Below, piece after piece: positions 1-6,960 of a stretch of DNA of 16,552 nucleotides. Made by a program: the position numbers and the translations under genes. The stretch is from Flavobacteriales bacterium UBA1820. Lineage in GTDB: Bacteria > Bacteroidota > Bacteroidia > Flavobacteriales > UBA1820. The DNA is taken from NCBI GenBank assembly GCA_002314265.1, contig DCEW01000038.1, positions 39,373-55,924 of the forward strand. The letters run 5' to 3'. The notes below the pieces were generated by a model. It ran no database searches. It was given only the letters and a program-made list of their open reading frames with translations, and was not told where the DNA came from. Positions within the stretch are counted from its first letter, which is position 1. Every line of letters starts with the position of its first letter.

Positions 1-28
1 CTTTTGCTTGTACACGCCGTCTGAACGG

Positions 29-1432
29 TCAATGCTTGCGCTTGAGCGAGATCGCGTAAAGGAATGTATAACCAATGATGGCCGCCAGCACCGAAGCCAG
101 CAGGATCGCCAGTTTCGCTTCAGAGGTATAATTCATCGCTATCTCCCGGATGGACAGATCCGTCGTGCGGAAAGCCAGTTCGGTGATGAACAGCGCCACG
201 GTAAAGCCCATACCGGCGATAAGTCCCATTCCGAAGATATGCTTCCACTTGACCCCTTCGGGCAGTTTTCCAATACCCAGTTTGACAAACAGGAGGGTAA
301 AGAGGAAGATACCGATCGGTTTGCCCACCAGCAGACCGATCCCCACTCCGAGTGCCACCGGAGTAGCGATAGCCTGGGTAAAGCTCAAATCACCGCTCAC
401 ATTCACTCCGGCATTGGCCAAGGCGAAGACCGGCATCACCAGCAGAGATACCCAGGGAGCCAGCGTCCGCTCGACACTCGCCAGAGGACTTTCCGCATAT
501 TTGGTGAGCTGCTTCAGTTCGAAGTACGTATCCGAAGTCTCGGCATCGGGCATTCCCCGGAATATCGTCTCCGGTCCTTTGCCCTCGAGTTTGCCCAACA
601 GTTTCTTGGCCTTGACCGCATAGTCCTTGGGCAACATCCCGGCGTTGGTGGGGAAAGCAAAGCCCATCAGCACTCCGGCGATGGTGGCATGCACTCCGGA
701 TTCGAGGATCTGCGTCCACACCACGACAAATCCCACCACGTAGTACACCCAGCGGGTACGGGCATTGACCATGTTGGAAAAGAACAGGAAGGCCACCCCG
801 ATCATCGCAATGGCCAGTGCGCCGGTATTGAGGTGTTCGGTGTAGAAGAAGGCGATCACGGCGATACCTCCCAGGTCGTCCGCCACGGCCAGGGTCATCA
901 GGAACACTTTCAGGCTCAAAGGTACCCGCTTGGCCAACAGGGAGATCACCGCCAACGAGAAGGCAATGTCGGTAGCCATCGGGATACCCCAACCTTGCTC
1001 GGCGATGTCGGCTGCATTGTGGTTGAACAGATGGTAGATGATGGCCGGAGCCAGCATTCCGCCCAAAGCGGCGGCAATGGGCAGGATCGCTTTCTTGAAC
1101 GAGGAGAGTTTTCCGGCGACAAACTCGCCCTTGAGCTCCAGTCCTACGCTAAAGAAGAAGATGACCATCAGCAGGTCGCTGACAAACAACTGCAGGCTCT
1201 TCAAGTGGATCGACATGAAGTAGGATACGTGTTCGACCACCTGCCCGTTTTCCAGTGCTTTCTCCACGTGTTTGCCCAGGTTGAGGGTCAAAGGCTGGTT
1301 CCACACGGCATTGTACGTATCGGGCGAGACGTTCGCCCAGACAAATGCTGCTACCGCAGCGAAAAACAACAGTCCGCCGGTAAAGGTCGGTCCGGCGAGA
1401 ATGCTTCGGAGTTTTTTCAGTTTCATTCCCAT
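29..1432 (-). CDS. nhaA: Na+/H+ antiporter NhaA
   Basis: Inner-membrane electrogenic antiporter that exchanges cytoplasmic Na+ (or Li+) for external H+, giving salt and alkaline-pH tolerance. The 467-residue product is hydrophobic throughout. It has the NhaA hallmark of paired aspartates in AVADDLGG (D185, D186, matching D163/D164 of E. coli NhaA), ATDIAF (D155, matching D133), and FFFSVGLELKGEF near residues 92-104. It is longer than the about 390-residue E. coli protein, mainly through a hydrophilic insert around residues 265-320 before the APWVSLLVMPVFALANAG segment. Two start codons lie six bases apart (1432 and 1426); the upstream one is used here, and neither has a strong Shine-Dalgarno. 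It lies 158 nt downstream of purD on the same strand and may be co-transcribed. The stop is at 29-31; the 28 bases beyond hold only a short CCGT/ACGG hairpin at 17-28. Identification is firm. Confidence 0.96.
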   Translation of the reverse strand: MGMKLKKLRSILAGPTFTGGLLFFAAVAAFVWANVSPDTYNAVWNQPLTLNLGKHVEKALENGQVVEHVSYFMSIHLKSLQLFVSDLLMVIFFFSVGLELKGEFVAGKLSSFKKAILPIAAALGGMLAPAIIYHLFNHNAADIAEQGWGIPMATDIAFSLAVISLLAKRVPLSLKVFLMTLAVADDLGGIAVIAFFYTEHLNTGALAIAMIGVAFLFFSNMVNARTRWVYYVVGFVVVWTQILESGVHATIAGVLMGFAFPTNAGMLPKDYAVKAKKLLGKLEGKGPETIFRGMPDAETSDTYFELKQLTKYAESPLASVERTLAPWVSLLVMPVFALANAGVNVSGDLSFTQAIATPVALGVGIGLLVGKPIGIFLFTLLFVKLGIGKLPEGVKWKHIFGMGLIAGMGFTVALFITELAFRTTDLSIREIAMNYTSEAKLAILLASVLAAIIGYTFLYAISLKRKH

Positions 1433-1590
1433 AATTTTCGCTATCTTTTATCCTTGTTCTTTCTTTTTCTTTTGCCTTTCTGCGCCCCGGCTTCCTTTTC
1501 TTCCCTCTTCTCTCCCCATCTCTGTTCCTTTCCTTCCGCCCGGGGAATCCCAAAGCAGGGATCGTTTGGCCGGGAGCGCGCCCGTAAGTC
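1433..1590 (-). other. Purine-rich nhaA leader / purD-nhaA spacer
   Basis: This 158-nt gap holds no convincing gene. On the minus (nhaA sense) strand it is very purine-rich, and the plus strand has an uninterrupted 27-base pyrimidine run at 1491-1517. A small hairpin, ATCCC-N6-GGGAT, lies at 1547-1562. A second small stem, CGGG/CCCG, lies just after the purD stop (1571-1584). Neither is followed by a T-run on the minus strand, so termination between purD and nhaA is not supported. I find no clear TAnnTTTG promoter for nhaA here. Confidence 0.5.
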
Positions 1591-2877
1591 TTACAGCATC
1601 TTTTCCAAATCCTTTCCGATGTCCCGACGGCAATACGCCCCTTCGAAATGGATCCGGTCGACATTGGCATAGCTCTGCGCCAGCGCGTCGCGGAAATCGT
1701 CGGCATAGGACGTTACCGCCAGCACGCGCCCCCCGTCGGTGAGCACCTCCCCCTGCAGGGAAAGTTTCGTCCCGGCATGGAATACGACACTGCCCTGCAC
1801 GGCATCGAGCCCGGTGATCGGCTTGCCTTTTTCGTACGCCTGAGGATAGCCTCCGGAGACCATCACCACCGTAACAGCGGCGCGGGAGTCGACCTCGAAG
1901 TTCACCTGCCCCAACCGTCCCTGGGAGGCAGCATAGAGCGCTTCGAGCAGGTCGCTCTTCACCCGGGGGATCACCGCTTCGGTCTCCGGGTCGCCCATCC
2001 GCACGTTGTATTCGATCACTTTGGGTTCGCCCGCCACGTTGATCAACCCGAAGAAGACAAACCCGGTATAGACGATCCCGTCCTTCTCCAGTCCCCGGAT
2101 AGTCGGGCGGACGATGCGTTCCTCGATCTTTTTCATAAATTCCCCTTGGGCAAAGGGTACGGGCGAAACCGCTCCCATGCCACCGGTATTGAGCCCCGTA
2201 TCGCCTTCCCCGATCCGCTTGTAATCCTTGGCGGAAGGGAGCAGTTTGTAGTCGTGCCCGTCGGTAATGGCAAAGACCGAAAGTTCGATCCCGGAAAGGA
2301 ACTCCTCGATCACCACCTTGGCCGAGGCGGCACCGAATTTCCCGCCGAGGATCATCTCCCGCAATTCATCCTTGGCCTGCCGGGCGTCGGGGAGGATCAG
2401 CACCCCTTTCCCCGCAGCCAGACCGTCGGCCTTGAGCACATACGGAGGAGTAAGGCTGTCGATGAAGGCATCCGCTTGGTCGAGATTTTCCCGGGTAAAA
2501 CTCCGGTAGGCAGCCGTGGGTATGCCGTGGCGCAGCATAAATTCCTTGGCGTATTCCTTGCTGCCCTCCAGGGTCGCTCCCTGGCGCGAAGGGCCGAACA
2601 CCGCCACGCGGGCCAACTGGGGATCGCCGCGGAAAAAGTCGTAGATGCCGTTTACCAGCGGATCTTCCGGCCCTACCACCACGAAATCGATCGCGTGGTC
2701 CAGCACGGCCTGTTTGATCGCCTGAAAATCGCCGACCTTGATCGCAAGGTTGGTCCCTACCTGCGCCGTGCCGGCATTGCCGGGAGCGATCCACAAGCGG
2801 TCGCACATCGGACTTTGCGCTATCTTCCACGCCAGGGCGTGTTCCCGCCCGCCGGAACCGAGTATCAGTACATTCAT
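1591..2877 (-). CDS. purD: Phosphoribosylamine-glycine ligase (GAR synthetase)
   Basis: ATP-grasp enzyme of purine synthesis that joins 5-phosphoribosylamine and glycine using ATP to give glycinamide ribonucleotide (cytoplasmic). The 428-residue product is the usual length. It opens with the N-domain motif MNVLILGSGGREHALAWK and carries VVVGPEDPLVNGI, the ATP-grasp stretch YVLKADGLAAGKGV, NTGGMGAVSP, and the PurD signature EYNVRMGDPETEA. The open frame runs upstream to 3756 without a stop, but that part is the shadow of the preceding gene. The start is fixed at 2877 by the MNVLILGSGGREHA beginning and by an ATGA overlap with the GH3-family gene (TGA at 2876-2874), which suggests translational coupling. 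Identification is firm. Confidence 0.97.
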   Translation of the reverse strand: MNVLILGSGGREHALAWKIAQSPMCDRLWIAPGNAGTAQVGTNLAIKVGDFQAIKQAVLDHAIDFVVVGPEDPLVNGIYDFFRGDPQLARVAVFGPSRQGATLEGSKEYAKEFMLRHGIPTAAYRSFTRENLDQADAFIDSLTPPYVLKADGLAAGKGVLILPDARQAKDELREMILGGKFGAASAKVVIEEFLSGIELSVFAITDGHDYKLLPSAKDYKRIGEGDTGLNTGGMGAVSPVPFAQGEFMKKIEERIVRPTIRGLEKDGIVYTGFVFFGLINVAGEPKVIEYNVRMGDPETEAVIPRVKSDLLEALYAASQGRLGQVNFEVDSRAAVTVVMVSGGYPQAYEKGKPITGLDAVQGSVVFHAGTKLSLQGEVLTDGGRVLAVTSYADDFRDALAQSYANVDRIHFEGAYCRRDIGKDLEKML

Positions 2878-4397
2878 CGTGCAATATCTTTGTTGGTGAG
2901 TTCCATTTTTTCCCTCGCGGCCTGCAGGCCCTCGGCCAAGGTACGGTCGTTGGACAGACGGGGGATCTTGTTCTGTCCGCCCAGACGCCCTACCGACTTC
3001 ATGTACGCTGCGAAAGCCCCTTCGGGCAGCGGACGCACCACGGCCGGACGCAGGATGTGCCCCTGGATCAAATCCCGGTAATAGATATTCTGGCGCTGCA
3101 TCTCCCGGTCGAGGACCCGGGCAAAGAGGTCGGGATCGGACGGTTTTCGGGCAAACTCGATCCACCACTCGTGGTACGGGAGTCCGCTCTCGGGGGCCAC
3201 CTGCGGGGCAAGGGTAAACTCCGCCACCACCGCTCCGCTCTCCCGGGCTGCCTGGGATACCGCCCGCTCGGCTTCCGCTGCAATGACGTGCTCCCCGAAA
3301 GCCGACGTATAGTGCGCCACCCGCCCCGTTACCTTCACGCGGTACGGGGAGGTAGAGGTAAACATCACCGTATCGCCGATGCTGTACGCCCACAGGCCGG
3401 AATTGGTCGTGAGGATCAAAGCGTAGTTCACCCCTGTCTCCACCTGCGAGAGGTCTATCCGGGGAGCATCCGGCTGGCCGTAAAGGTCGGCCGGGACAAA
3501 TTCGTAGAACAATCCGCTGTTTACCTCCAGCAGCAGGCTTCCGTCCCGGGCTACACTGTCGGAGGCGGCAATAAAACCTTCGGAAGCCGGGTAAGTTTCC
3601 AGCACATCCACCTCGCGTCCGATAAGCTGACGGAAACGTTCGCGGTACGGTTCGTAGTTCACTCCACCGGTTACCATCACCGAGAAATGGGGGAAAAGTT
3701 CGCCGACCGGTTTGCCCGAGCGGGCGATGAGGCGTTCGAAATACATCTGCAGCCACGAAGGGATGCCCGAGATCAACGTCATGTCGGCCGAGATGGTCTC
3801 ATCGACAATGGCCTCCACCTTCTGCTCCCAGTCCTCGATGCAATTGGTACGGTAGGAGGGCTTGCGGTTGCCCCGCAGGTAAAAAGGCACGCAATGGGCC
3901 ACGATGCCCGAGAGCCGCCCGGTGAGGATGCCGTTGCGGTCTTCCAGCACAGGACTTCCTTGCAGGAAGATCATCTTCCCGCCGACGAAGTCCACCTGAC
4001 CGCTGGAAAGGATGTAACGCAGCAGCATGTCCCGCGTGGCCCGCACCTGGCAGGCCAGGCCTTCCCGGGTGAGCGGGATGTATTTCGTACCGGAGGTCGT
4101 CCCCGAAGTCTTGGCAAAATACGCCGGCCGGCCGGGCCAAAGCACATCGCGCTCGCCCTCGGCGATGCGCTGGATGTAGCCGCGGAGGTCTTCGTACGTA
4201 CAAAGGGGAACGCGCTGACGATACTGTTGGTAAGTGTGGATGTCCCCGAAACCGTGCTCCCGCCCGAAAGCCGTATCGGCCGCGGCGGCGAGAAAACGAG
4301 AGAGTAACTTTTGCTGGGTTTCGACCGGATGAGCGATAAAACGGTCCGCACGGCGGATCTGACTGCGGGCAAAGACTGTGGCAAAATACTTTTTCAT
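2874..4397 (-). CDS. GH3-family acyl-acid amido synthetase homologue
   Basis: A 507-residue homologue of the plant GH3/JAR1 family, a branch of the ANL adenylating enzymes. Characterised plant members activate a carboxylic acid such as jasmonate or auxin with ATP and couple it to an amino acid. The bacterial substrate is not known to me. Visible motifs are the nucleotide-binding SGTTSGTKYIP (residues 98-108), TYPASEGF (268-275, equivalent to the plant YxxSE motif) and YSIGDTVMF (338-346). There is no signal peptide, so it is probably cytoplasmic. The ATG at 4397 is preferred over in-frame upstream sequence because AAGGAG lies just before it and MKKYFATVFARSQ is a natural N-terminus. It begins 17 nt after the M23-like gene and its stop overlaps the purD start, so it is the middle gene of a tight set. 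Family assignment is confident; function is open. Confidence 0.9.
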   Translation of the reverse strand: MKKYFATVFARSQIRRADRFIAHPVETQQKLLSRFLAAAADTAFGREHGFGDIHTYQQYRQRVPLCTYEDLRGYIQRIAEGERDVLWPGRPAYFAKTSGTTSGTKYIPLTREGLACQVRATRDMLLRYILSSGQVDFVGGKMIFLQGSPVLEDRNGILTGRLSGIVAHCVPFYLRGNRKPSYRTNCIEDWEQKVEAIVDETISADMTLISGIPSWLQMYFERLIARSGKPVGELFPHFSVMVTGGVNYEPYRERFRQLIGREVDVLETYPASEGFIAASDSVARDGSLLLEVNSGLFYEFVPADLYGQPDAPRIDLSQVETGVNYALILTTNSGLWAYSIGDTVMFTSTSPYRVKVTGRVAHYTSAFGEHVIAAEAERAVSQAARESGAVVAEFTLAPQVAPESGLPYHEWWIEFARKPSDPDLFARVLDREMQRQNIYYRDLIQGHILRPAVVRPLPEGAFAAYMKSVGRLGGQNKIPRLSNDRTLAEGLQAAREKMELTNKDIAR

Positions 4398-4414
4398 CGT
4401 TCCCGCTCCTTCGC

Positions 4415-5335
4415 TTACATTCCGAAATTGATGTAATCCTGCGGATCGACCGATGCGCCGTCGATCCACAACTCAAAACGCACCACCGGGTTCGAGGTCG
4501 CGCTGGCTCCCAATCCCGTAGTGGCGATCAGTTCCCCCTGGGAAACGCGGTCGCCGGGATGCTTCTGGGTAAGGCCTACGTTCTTATAGACGGTGGACAT
4601 GTTTCCCGGGTGGCTTATCACGAGTACATTGCCGCTCTCGGGGGTCCAGTCGCGGTAAATGACCGTTCCGGAGGCAACCGCAAAGATCGGCGTATTGGTC
4701 GGCGCGGAAAGATCGATCCAGAGATGATCGGTCGAGGGGTCGTACGGCGCAGCCATCACCGCTCCGCGCACCGGCACGGAGAGCACCTGCATCGAACGAG
4801 TGGTTACCGCAGCCTGCAAGGCCTCCATCTGCCGCTGCTCGACCTGACGACGGAAGGCCGAATCCTGTGCCGAGGCCCAGATAAACTGTTGGGCATTTTT
4901 GGAAACCGAATCGACAAAGACCGAATCCTGCATCTTTTCCGGAGCGACATCCCCGGCCAGAATATCGCGAAGCACCGCCAGGTAGGCTTCGTTTTGCATC
5001 AGGCGTGTTTCCAGCGTATCGACCTGGGTGAGCAGGTGCACCGTCTGGCGGCGCAGGGCCGGAATATCGTCGGTGATCACATACGTCTTCAGGCTGGTAT
5101 AGCGCAACAGCAGGATCGTCCCCCCCACCAGTACGAGGGTAGCTACCGCCAGGAGGATGACGATGTTCATCGGGCGAAGGCGCAGGGAAAACACCTCGTG
5201 GAACATCGCTTCGTCGAAAACGATGAATTTGAAGTGATTGGTCAGCTTCCGGTGCAAACGACGACGGAAACTTTCCTTGGGTTCATTCCCGGAGTGGGAT
5301 TCCTTTTTCCTGGCGGCCATTTCGTCTATCGGCAT
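4415..5335 (-). CDS. Membrane-anchored M23/LytM-like protein, degenerate active site
   Basis: A 306-residue protein with a basic cytoplasmic N-terminus (about 1-50), one membrane segment (about 56-78), a probable coiled-coil or helical region (about 90-180), and a C-terminal LytM/M23 fold in the periplasm (about 185-306). Active M23 peptidases bind Zn2+ through HxxxD and HxH. HxxxD is present (H204-LWI-D208), but the usual PHLHFE is here NPVVRFELW, so both histidines of HxH are replaced (V284, R286). The usual TxYxH is TVYKN. The domain is therefore probably non-catalytic, as in EnvC/NlpD-type activators of cell-wall amidases; that role is inference. The start at 5335 follows AGGCGG and lies about 16 nt from the predicted transcription start. 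It is the first gene of the set leading to GH3 and purD. Confidence 0.88.
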   Translation of the reverse strand: MPIDEMAARKKESHSGNEPKESFRRRLHRKLTNHFKFIVFDEAMFHEVFSLRLRPMNIVILLAVATLVLVGGTILLLRYTSLKTYVITDDIPALRRQTVHLLTQVDTLETRLMQNEAYLAVLRDILAGDVAPEKMQDSVFVDSVSKNAQQFIWASAQDSAFRRQVEQRQMEALQAAVTTRSMQVLSVPVRGAVMAAPYDPSTDHLWIDLSAPTNTPIFAVASGTVIYRDWTPESGNVLVISHPGNMSTVYKNVGLTQKHPGDRVSQGELIATTGLGASATSNPVVRFELWIDGASVDPQDYINFGM

Positions 5336-5357
5336 GGCATTTTCCGCCTGCCGCGTA

Positions 5358-5389
5358 CAAAGATAGTGAAAGCCGAGAGCAGAGACAAA
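5358..5389 (-). promoter_or_regulatory. Bacteroidota-type promoter of the M23-GH3-purD set
   Basis: On the minus strand, a -7 element TATCTTTG (5365-5358) matches the Bacteroidota consensus TAnnTTTG exactly. A -33 TTTG (5389-5386) lies 20 nt upstream, at consensus spacing. The predicted transcription start is near 5351, giving a very short leader to the ATG at 5335. The -33 box forms the foot of the hairpin in the adjacent repeat. Confidence 0.75.
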
Positions 5390-5434
5390 CGAAAACGAAG
5401 TTTTCACTTTGACCCTGCCGAGGCGCATCCTGTC
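5359..5434. repeat. Tandem 76-bp repeat, copy 1 (promoter-bearing)
   Basis: Direct repeat with the copy at 5441-5516 (offset 82 bp). They match at 73 of 76 positions; the differences are at 5365, 5412 and 5413. Copy 1 carries the intact promoter for the M23-like gene. It also contains an odd-centred palindrome, GAAAAC-GAA-GTTTTC at 5391-5405, flanked by CAAA (5386-5389) and TTTG (5408-5411), so a hairpin with one bulge can form. Confidence 0.9.
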
Positions 5435-5440
5435 TTATCT

Positions 5441-5516
5441 AAAGATCGTGAAAGCCGAGAGCAGAGACAAACGAAAACGAAGTTTTCACTTTGGACCTGC
5501 CGAGGCGCATCCTGTC
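5441..5516. repeat. Tandem 76-bp repeat, copy 2 (promoter decayed)
   Basis: Second copy of the repeat at 5359-5434, separated by 6 bp. The palindrome (5473-5487) and the -33 TTTG equivalent (5468-5471) are retained. The -7 equivalent reads GATCTTTA (5447-5440) instead of TATCTTTG, losing the conserved TA and the final G. It is therefore probably a weak or dead promoter, or only a regulatory copy. Confidence 0.88.
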
Positions 5517-5522
5517 GGTCCT

Positions 5523-5554
5523 GTTGCCAACTTGCCGCAAATCCCGTACCTTTA
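5523..5554 (+). promoter_or_regulatory. Predicted promoter of the secreted-protein gene
   Basis: TACCTTTA at 5547-5554 resembles the -7 consensus TAnnTTTG with one change in the last base. GTTG at 5523-5526, 20 nt upstream, is a near-match to -33 TTTG. The leader to the ATG at 5586 would be about 25 nt and has only a weak ribosome-binding site. It is divergent from the repeat promoters. Confidence 0.45.
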
Positions 5555-5585
5555 AGCACGGGAAAGACCATGCCTTGCAAACGTT

Positions 5586-6140
5586 ATGAAAACATTTCCG
5601 ATCGTCCTCGTACTGTACCTTGCCGCCGGTCTCCTCTCCGCCCGAGGACAAGACACCTCCCGGCTGGAGAAAATCTACCAGGCCCAAGTACTCTGCGCAA
5701 GTGATTTTCCCAAAGACTCGCTGGATTTCGTCATGGATCAAAACGCGGTAGATGCATTCCTGACCGGGAAAGAAATCCAGGCTCTTTTCCACCCGATGAG
5801 CAAGGAGGAACTCCACTCCTGTCGACGGATTTTGGACGAACTTCTGGCCTCCGACGAGCCGCGACCTTTATGCGGAAAAGCAGTCCTCCCATCGAGAGAC
5901 TATTTCAAGCAATACTATGCCTACAAAAAGAGAGGGAAAGTATTCGTACACGTCAAACTCTATCATTGCATCCCGGCACTTGTACCGATCGTGCCGTCCT
6001 GGGAAAAGATGAAGCATTGGGCTTTCCGAAAAATGAGCGTCCCCCTTCCCGAGGTACTGGATGGAGGAACGGATGTGGGCGATTGCCTCATCGACTTGAA
6101 AAAAGGGAAAGGATCCGTGATATTTAACGGCGAATCCTGA
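5586..6140 (+). CDS. Small secreted protein, function unknown
   Basis: A 184-residue product that I cannot name. It starts with a signal peptide (MKTFPIVLVLYLAAGLLSARGQ, cleavage likely near residue 22), so it is exported. There is no lipobox cysteine and no later membrane segment. The mature part includes a Tyr/Lys-rich stretch, YFKQYYAYKKRGKVFVHVKLYHC (about 105-127), and ends in GDCLIDLKKGKGSVIFNG. This tail resembles a pattern I associate with small secreted Bacteroidota proteins of unknown role, but that is from memory. Four cysteines in the mature part (residues 37, 79, 96 and 127), plus one in the tail (GDC), could form disulfides. It stands alone, divergent from the M23-like gene and convergent with nth. 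A real gene is likely given signal peptide, promoter and terminator. Confidence 0.8.
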   Translation: MKTFPIVLVLYLAAGLLSARGQDTSRLEKIYQAQVLCASDFPKDSLDFVMDQNAVDAFLTGKEIQALFHPMSKEELHSCRRILDELLASDEPRPLCGKAVLPSRDYFKQYYAYKKRGKVFVHVKLYHCIPALVPIVPSWEKMKHWAFRKMSVPLPEVLDGGTDVGDCLIDLKKGKGSVIFNGES

Positions 6141-6146
6141 TTTTTT
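6111..6146 (+). terminator. Possible intrinsic terminator overlapping the stop codon
   Basis: GGATCCG (6111-6117) can pair with CGG (6128-6130) and ATCC (6134-6137), with a three-base bulge. Directly after the stop codon comes TTTTTTG (6141-6147). The stem is interrupted, so this is a moderate call. Confidence 0.4.
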
Positions 6147-6217
6147 GTCCCCTCCCCCCTGAAAAGACCGGCAAAGCGTCTTCCGAGTCCAAGATCACTG
6201 AAATTCGAGTCCGCCGC

Positions 6218-6240
6218 AAAAGCCCCGGCCGAAAGGCTGG
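6218..6240 (-). terminator. Weak intrinsic terminator after nth
   Basis: A six-pair stem, CCGGCC-GAAA-GGCTGG at 6225-6240, contains one pair that is a G-T/U wobble on the plus-strand reading. On the minus strand it is followed by GGGCTTTTGC, with T4 over 6221-6218. It lies about 67 nt beyond the nth stop and could end the lysA-nth transcript. The short T-run makes it uncertain. The rest of the 166-nt convergent gap (6141-6306) holds nothing else I can support. Confidence 0.35.
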
Positions 6241-6306
6241 AGAAACGGGAAATCCAGAAAACGGCCAAAGAAAACGCAAGGATGCACCAAGCGGCCGCGG
6301 TAAAAA

Positions 6307-6939
6307 TCAAAGCAGCGCCTGGGGATTGAGCCGGGCCGTGATCACATCGCGCTCCAAGGTAGCCCCCCGCGCCGGAGAATACTCCCGCCCGTAATAGATG
6401 ATCTGCAAGTGCAGGCGCGTCCAAAGATGCTGGGGAAACAACCGTTTGGCATCCCGCTCGGTCTGCTCCACATTCTTGCCCGAAGAAAGCCCCCAACGGT
6501 GCATCAGCCGGTGGATGTGCGTATCGACCGGAAAGGCCGGCACGTCGAAAGCCTGGGACATGATCACCGAGGCCGTCTTGTGTCCTACCCCGGGGAGGGC
6601 TTCGAGCTCTTCAAAGGTGCGGGGCACTTCTCCCCCGTAGCGTTCCACCAGAATCCGAGACATCGCCTGCAGGTTGCGCCCCTTGGTGGGAGCCAGGCCG
6701 ACGGGATGGATCAGCGACACGATGCGCTCCACCGGCAGACTGGCCATCTGCTCGGGGGTTGAGGCGGCGGCAAACAAAGCGGGGGTTACCTCGTTCACCC
6801 GTTTGTCGGTAGTCTGCGCCGAAAGCATCACCGCCACCAGAAAAGTGAACGGATCGCTGTGCCGGAGCGGGATCTGCGGATCGGGATACAAGGTATCCAA
6901 AGTGCGGATGAGAAAATCGACTTTTTCCCGGAGGGTCAT
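6307..6939 (-). CDS. nth: Endonuclease III, lacking the Fe-S cysteines
   Basis: DNA glycosylase/AP lyase of base excision repair, acting on oxidised pyrimidines. The 210-residue protein has the helix-hairpin-helix LPGVGHKTAS with catalytic lysine K121 (E. coli K120) and the catalytic aspartate in FPVDTHIHR (D139, E. coli D138). It also has VAVMLSAQTTDKRVNEV in the N-terminal half. E. coli Nth ends in a C-x6-C-x2-C-x5-C loop holding a [4Fe-4S] cluster. Here the region reads YYGREYSPARGATLERDVITARL and the whole protein contains no cysteine. The other frames do not restore the motif, so this is not a simple frameshift. It is the last gene of the minus-strand set, 21 nt after smpB. Glycosylase identity is confident, and the missing cluster is directly visible. 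Confidence 0.94.
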   Translation of the reverse strand: MTLREKVDFLIRTLDTLYPDPQIPLRHSDPFTFLVAVMLSAQTTDKRVNEVTPALFAAASTPEQMASLPVERIVSLIHPVGLAPTKGRNLQAMSRILVERYGGEVPRTFEELEALPGVGHKTASVIMSQAFDVPAFPVDTHIHRLMHRWGLSSGKNVEQTERDAKRLFPQHLWTRLHLQIIYYGREYSPARGATLERDVITARLNPQALL

Positions 6940-6960
6940 ACGGAAACTTGGTAAAGGAGA

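Noticed and set aside
16..25. GCCGTCTGAA, identical to the Neisseria DNA uptake sequence
   Set aside because: A single 10-mer in a clearly Bacteroidota context. It is part of a small CCGT/ACGG hairpin after nhaA and is most simply chance.
1443..1451. TATCTTTTA on the plus strand, resembling a -7 element
   Set aside because: No gene lies downstream on the plus strand. It is part of the pyrimidine-rich tract.
2878..3756. Extension of the purD frame by 293 codons upstream
   Set aside because: The extension is out of frame with, and fully covered by, the GH3-family gene. The PurD N-terminus MNVLILGSGGREHA begins at 2877.
5439..5816. Minus-strand frame of 125 codons running through repeat copy 2 and ending in SFSFVSALGFHDL
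   Set aside because: It is antisense to the secreted-protein gene, crosses its promoter, and its end is simply the translated repeat. No ribosome-binding site or family features are seen.
6200..6310. Hydrophobic stretch (AAAWCILAFSLAVFWISRF) on the minus strand after nth
   Set aside because: It has no start codon of its own, lies in a frame running out of nth shadow sequence into the antisense of the neighbouring gene, and contains the likely nth terminator.
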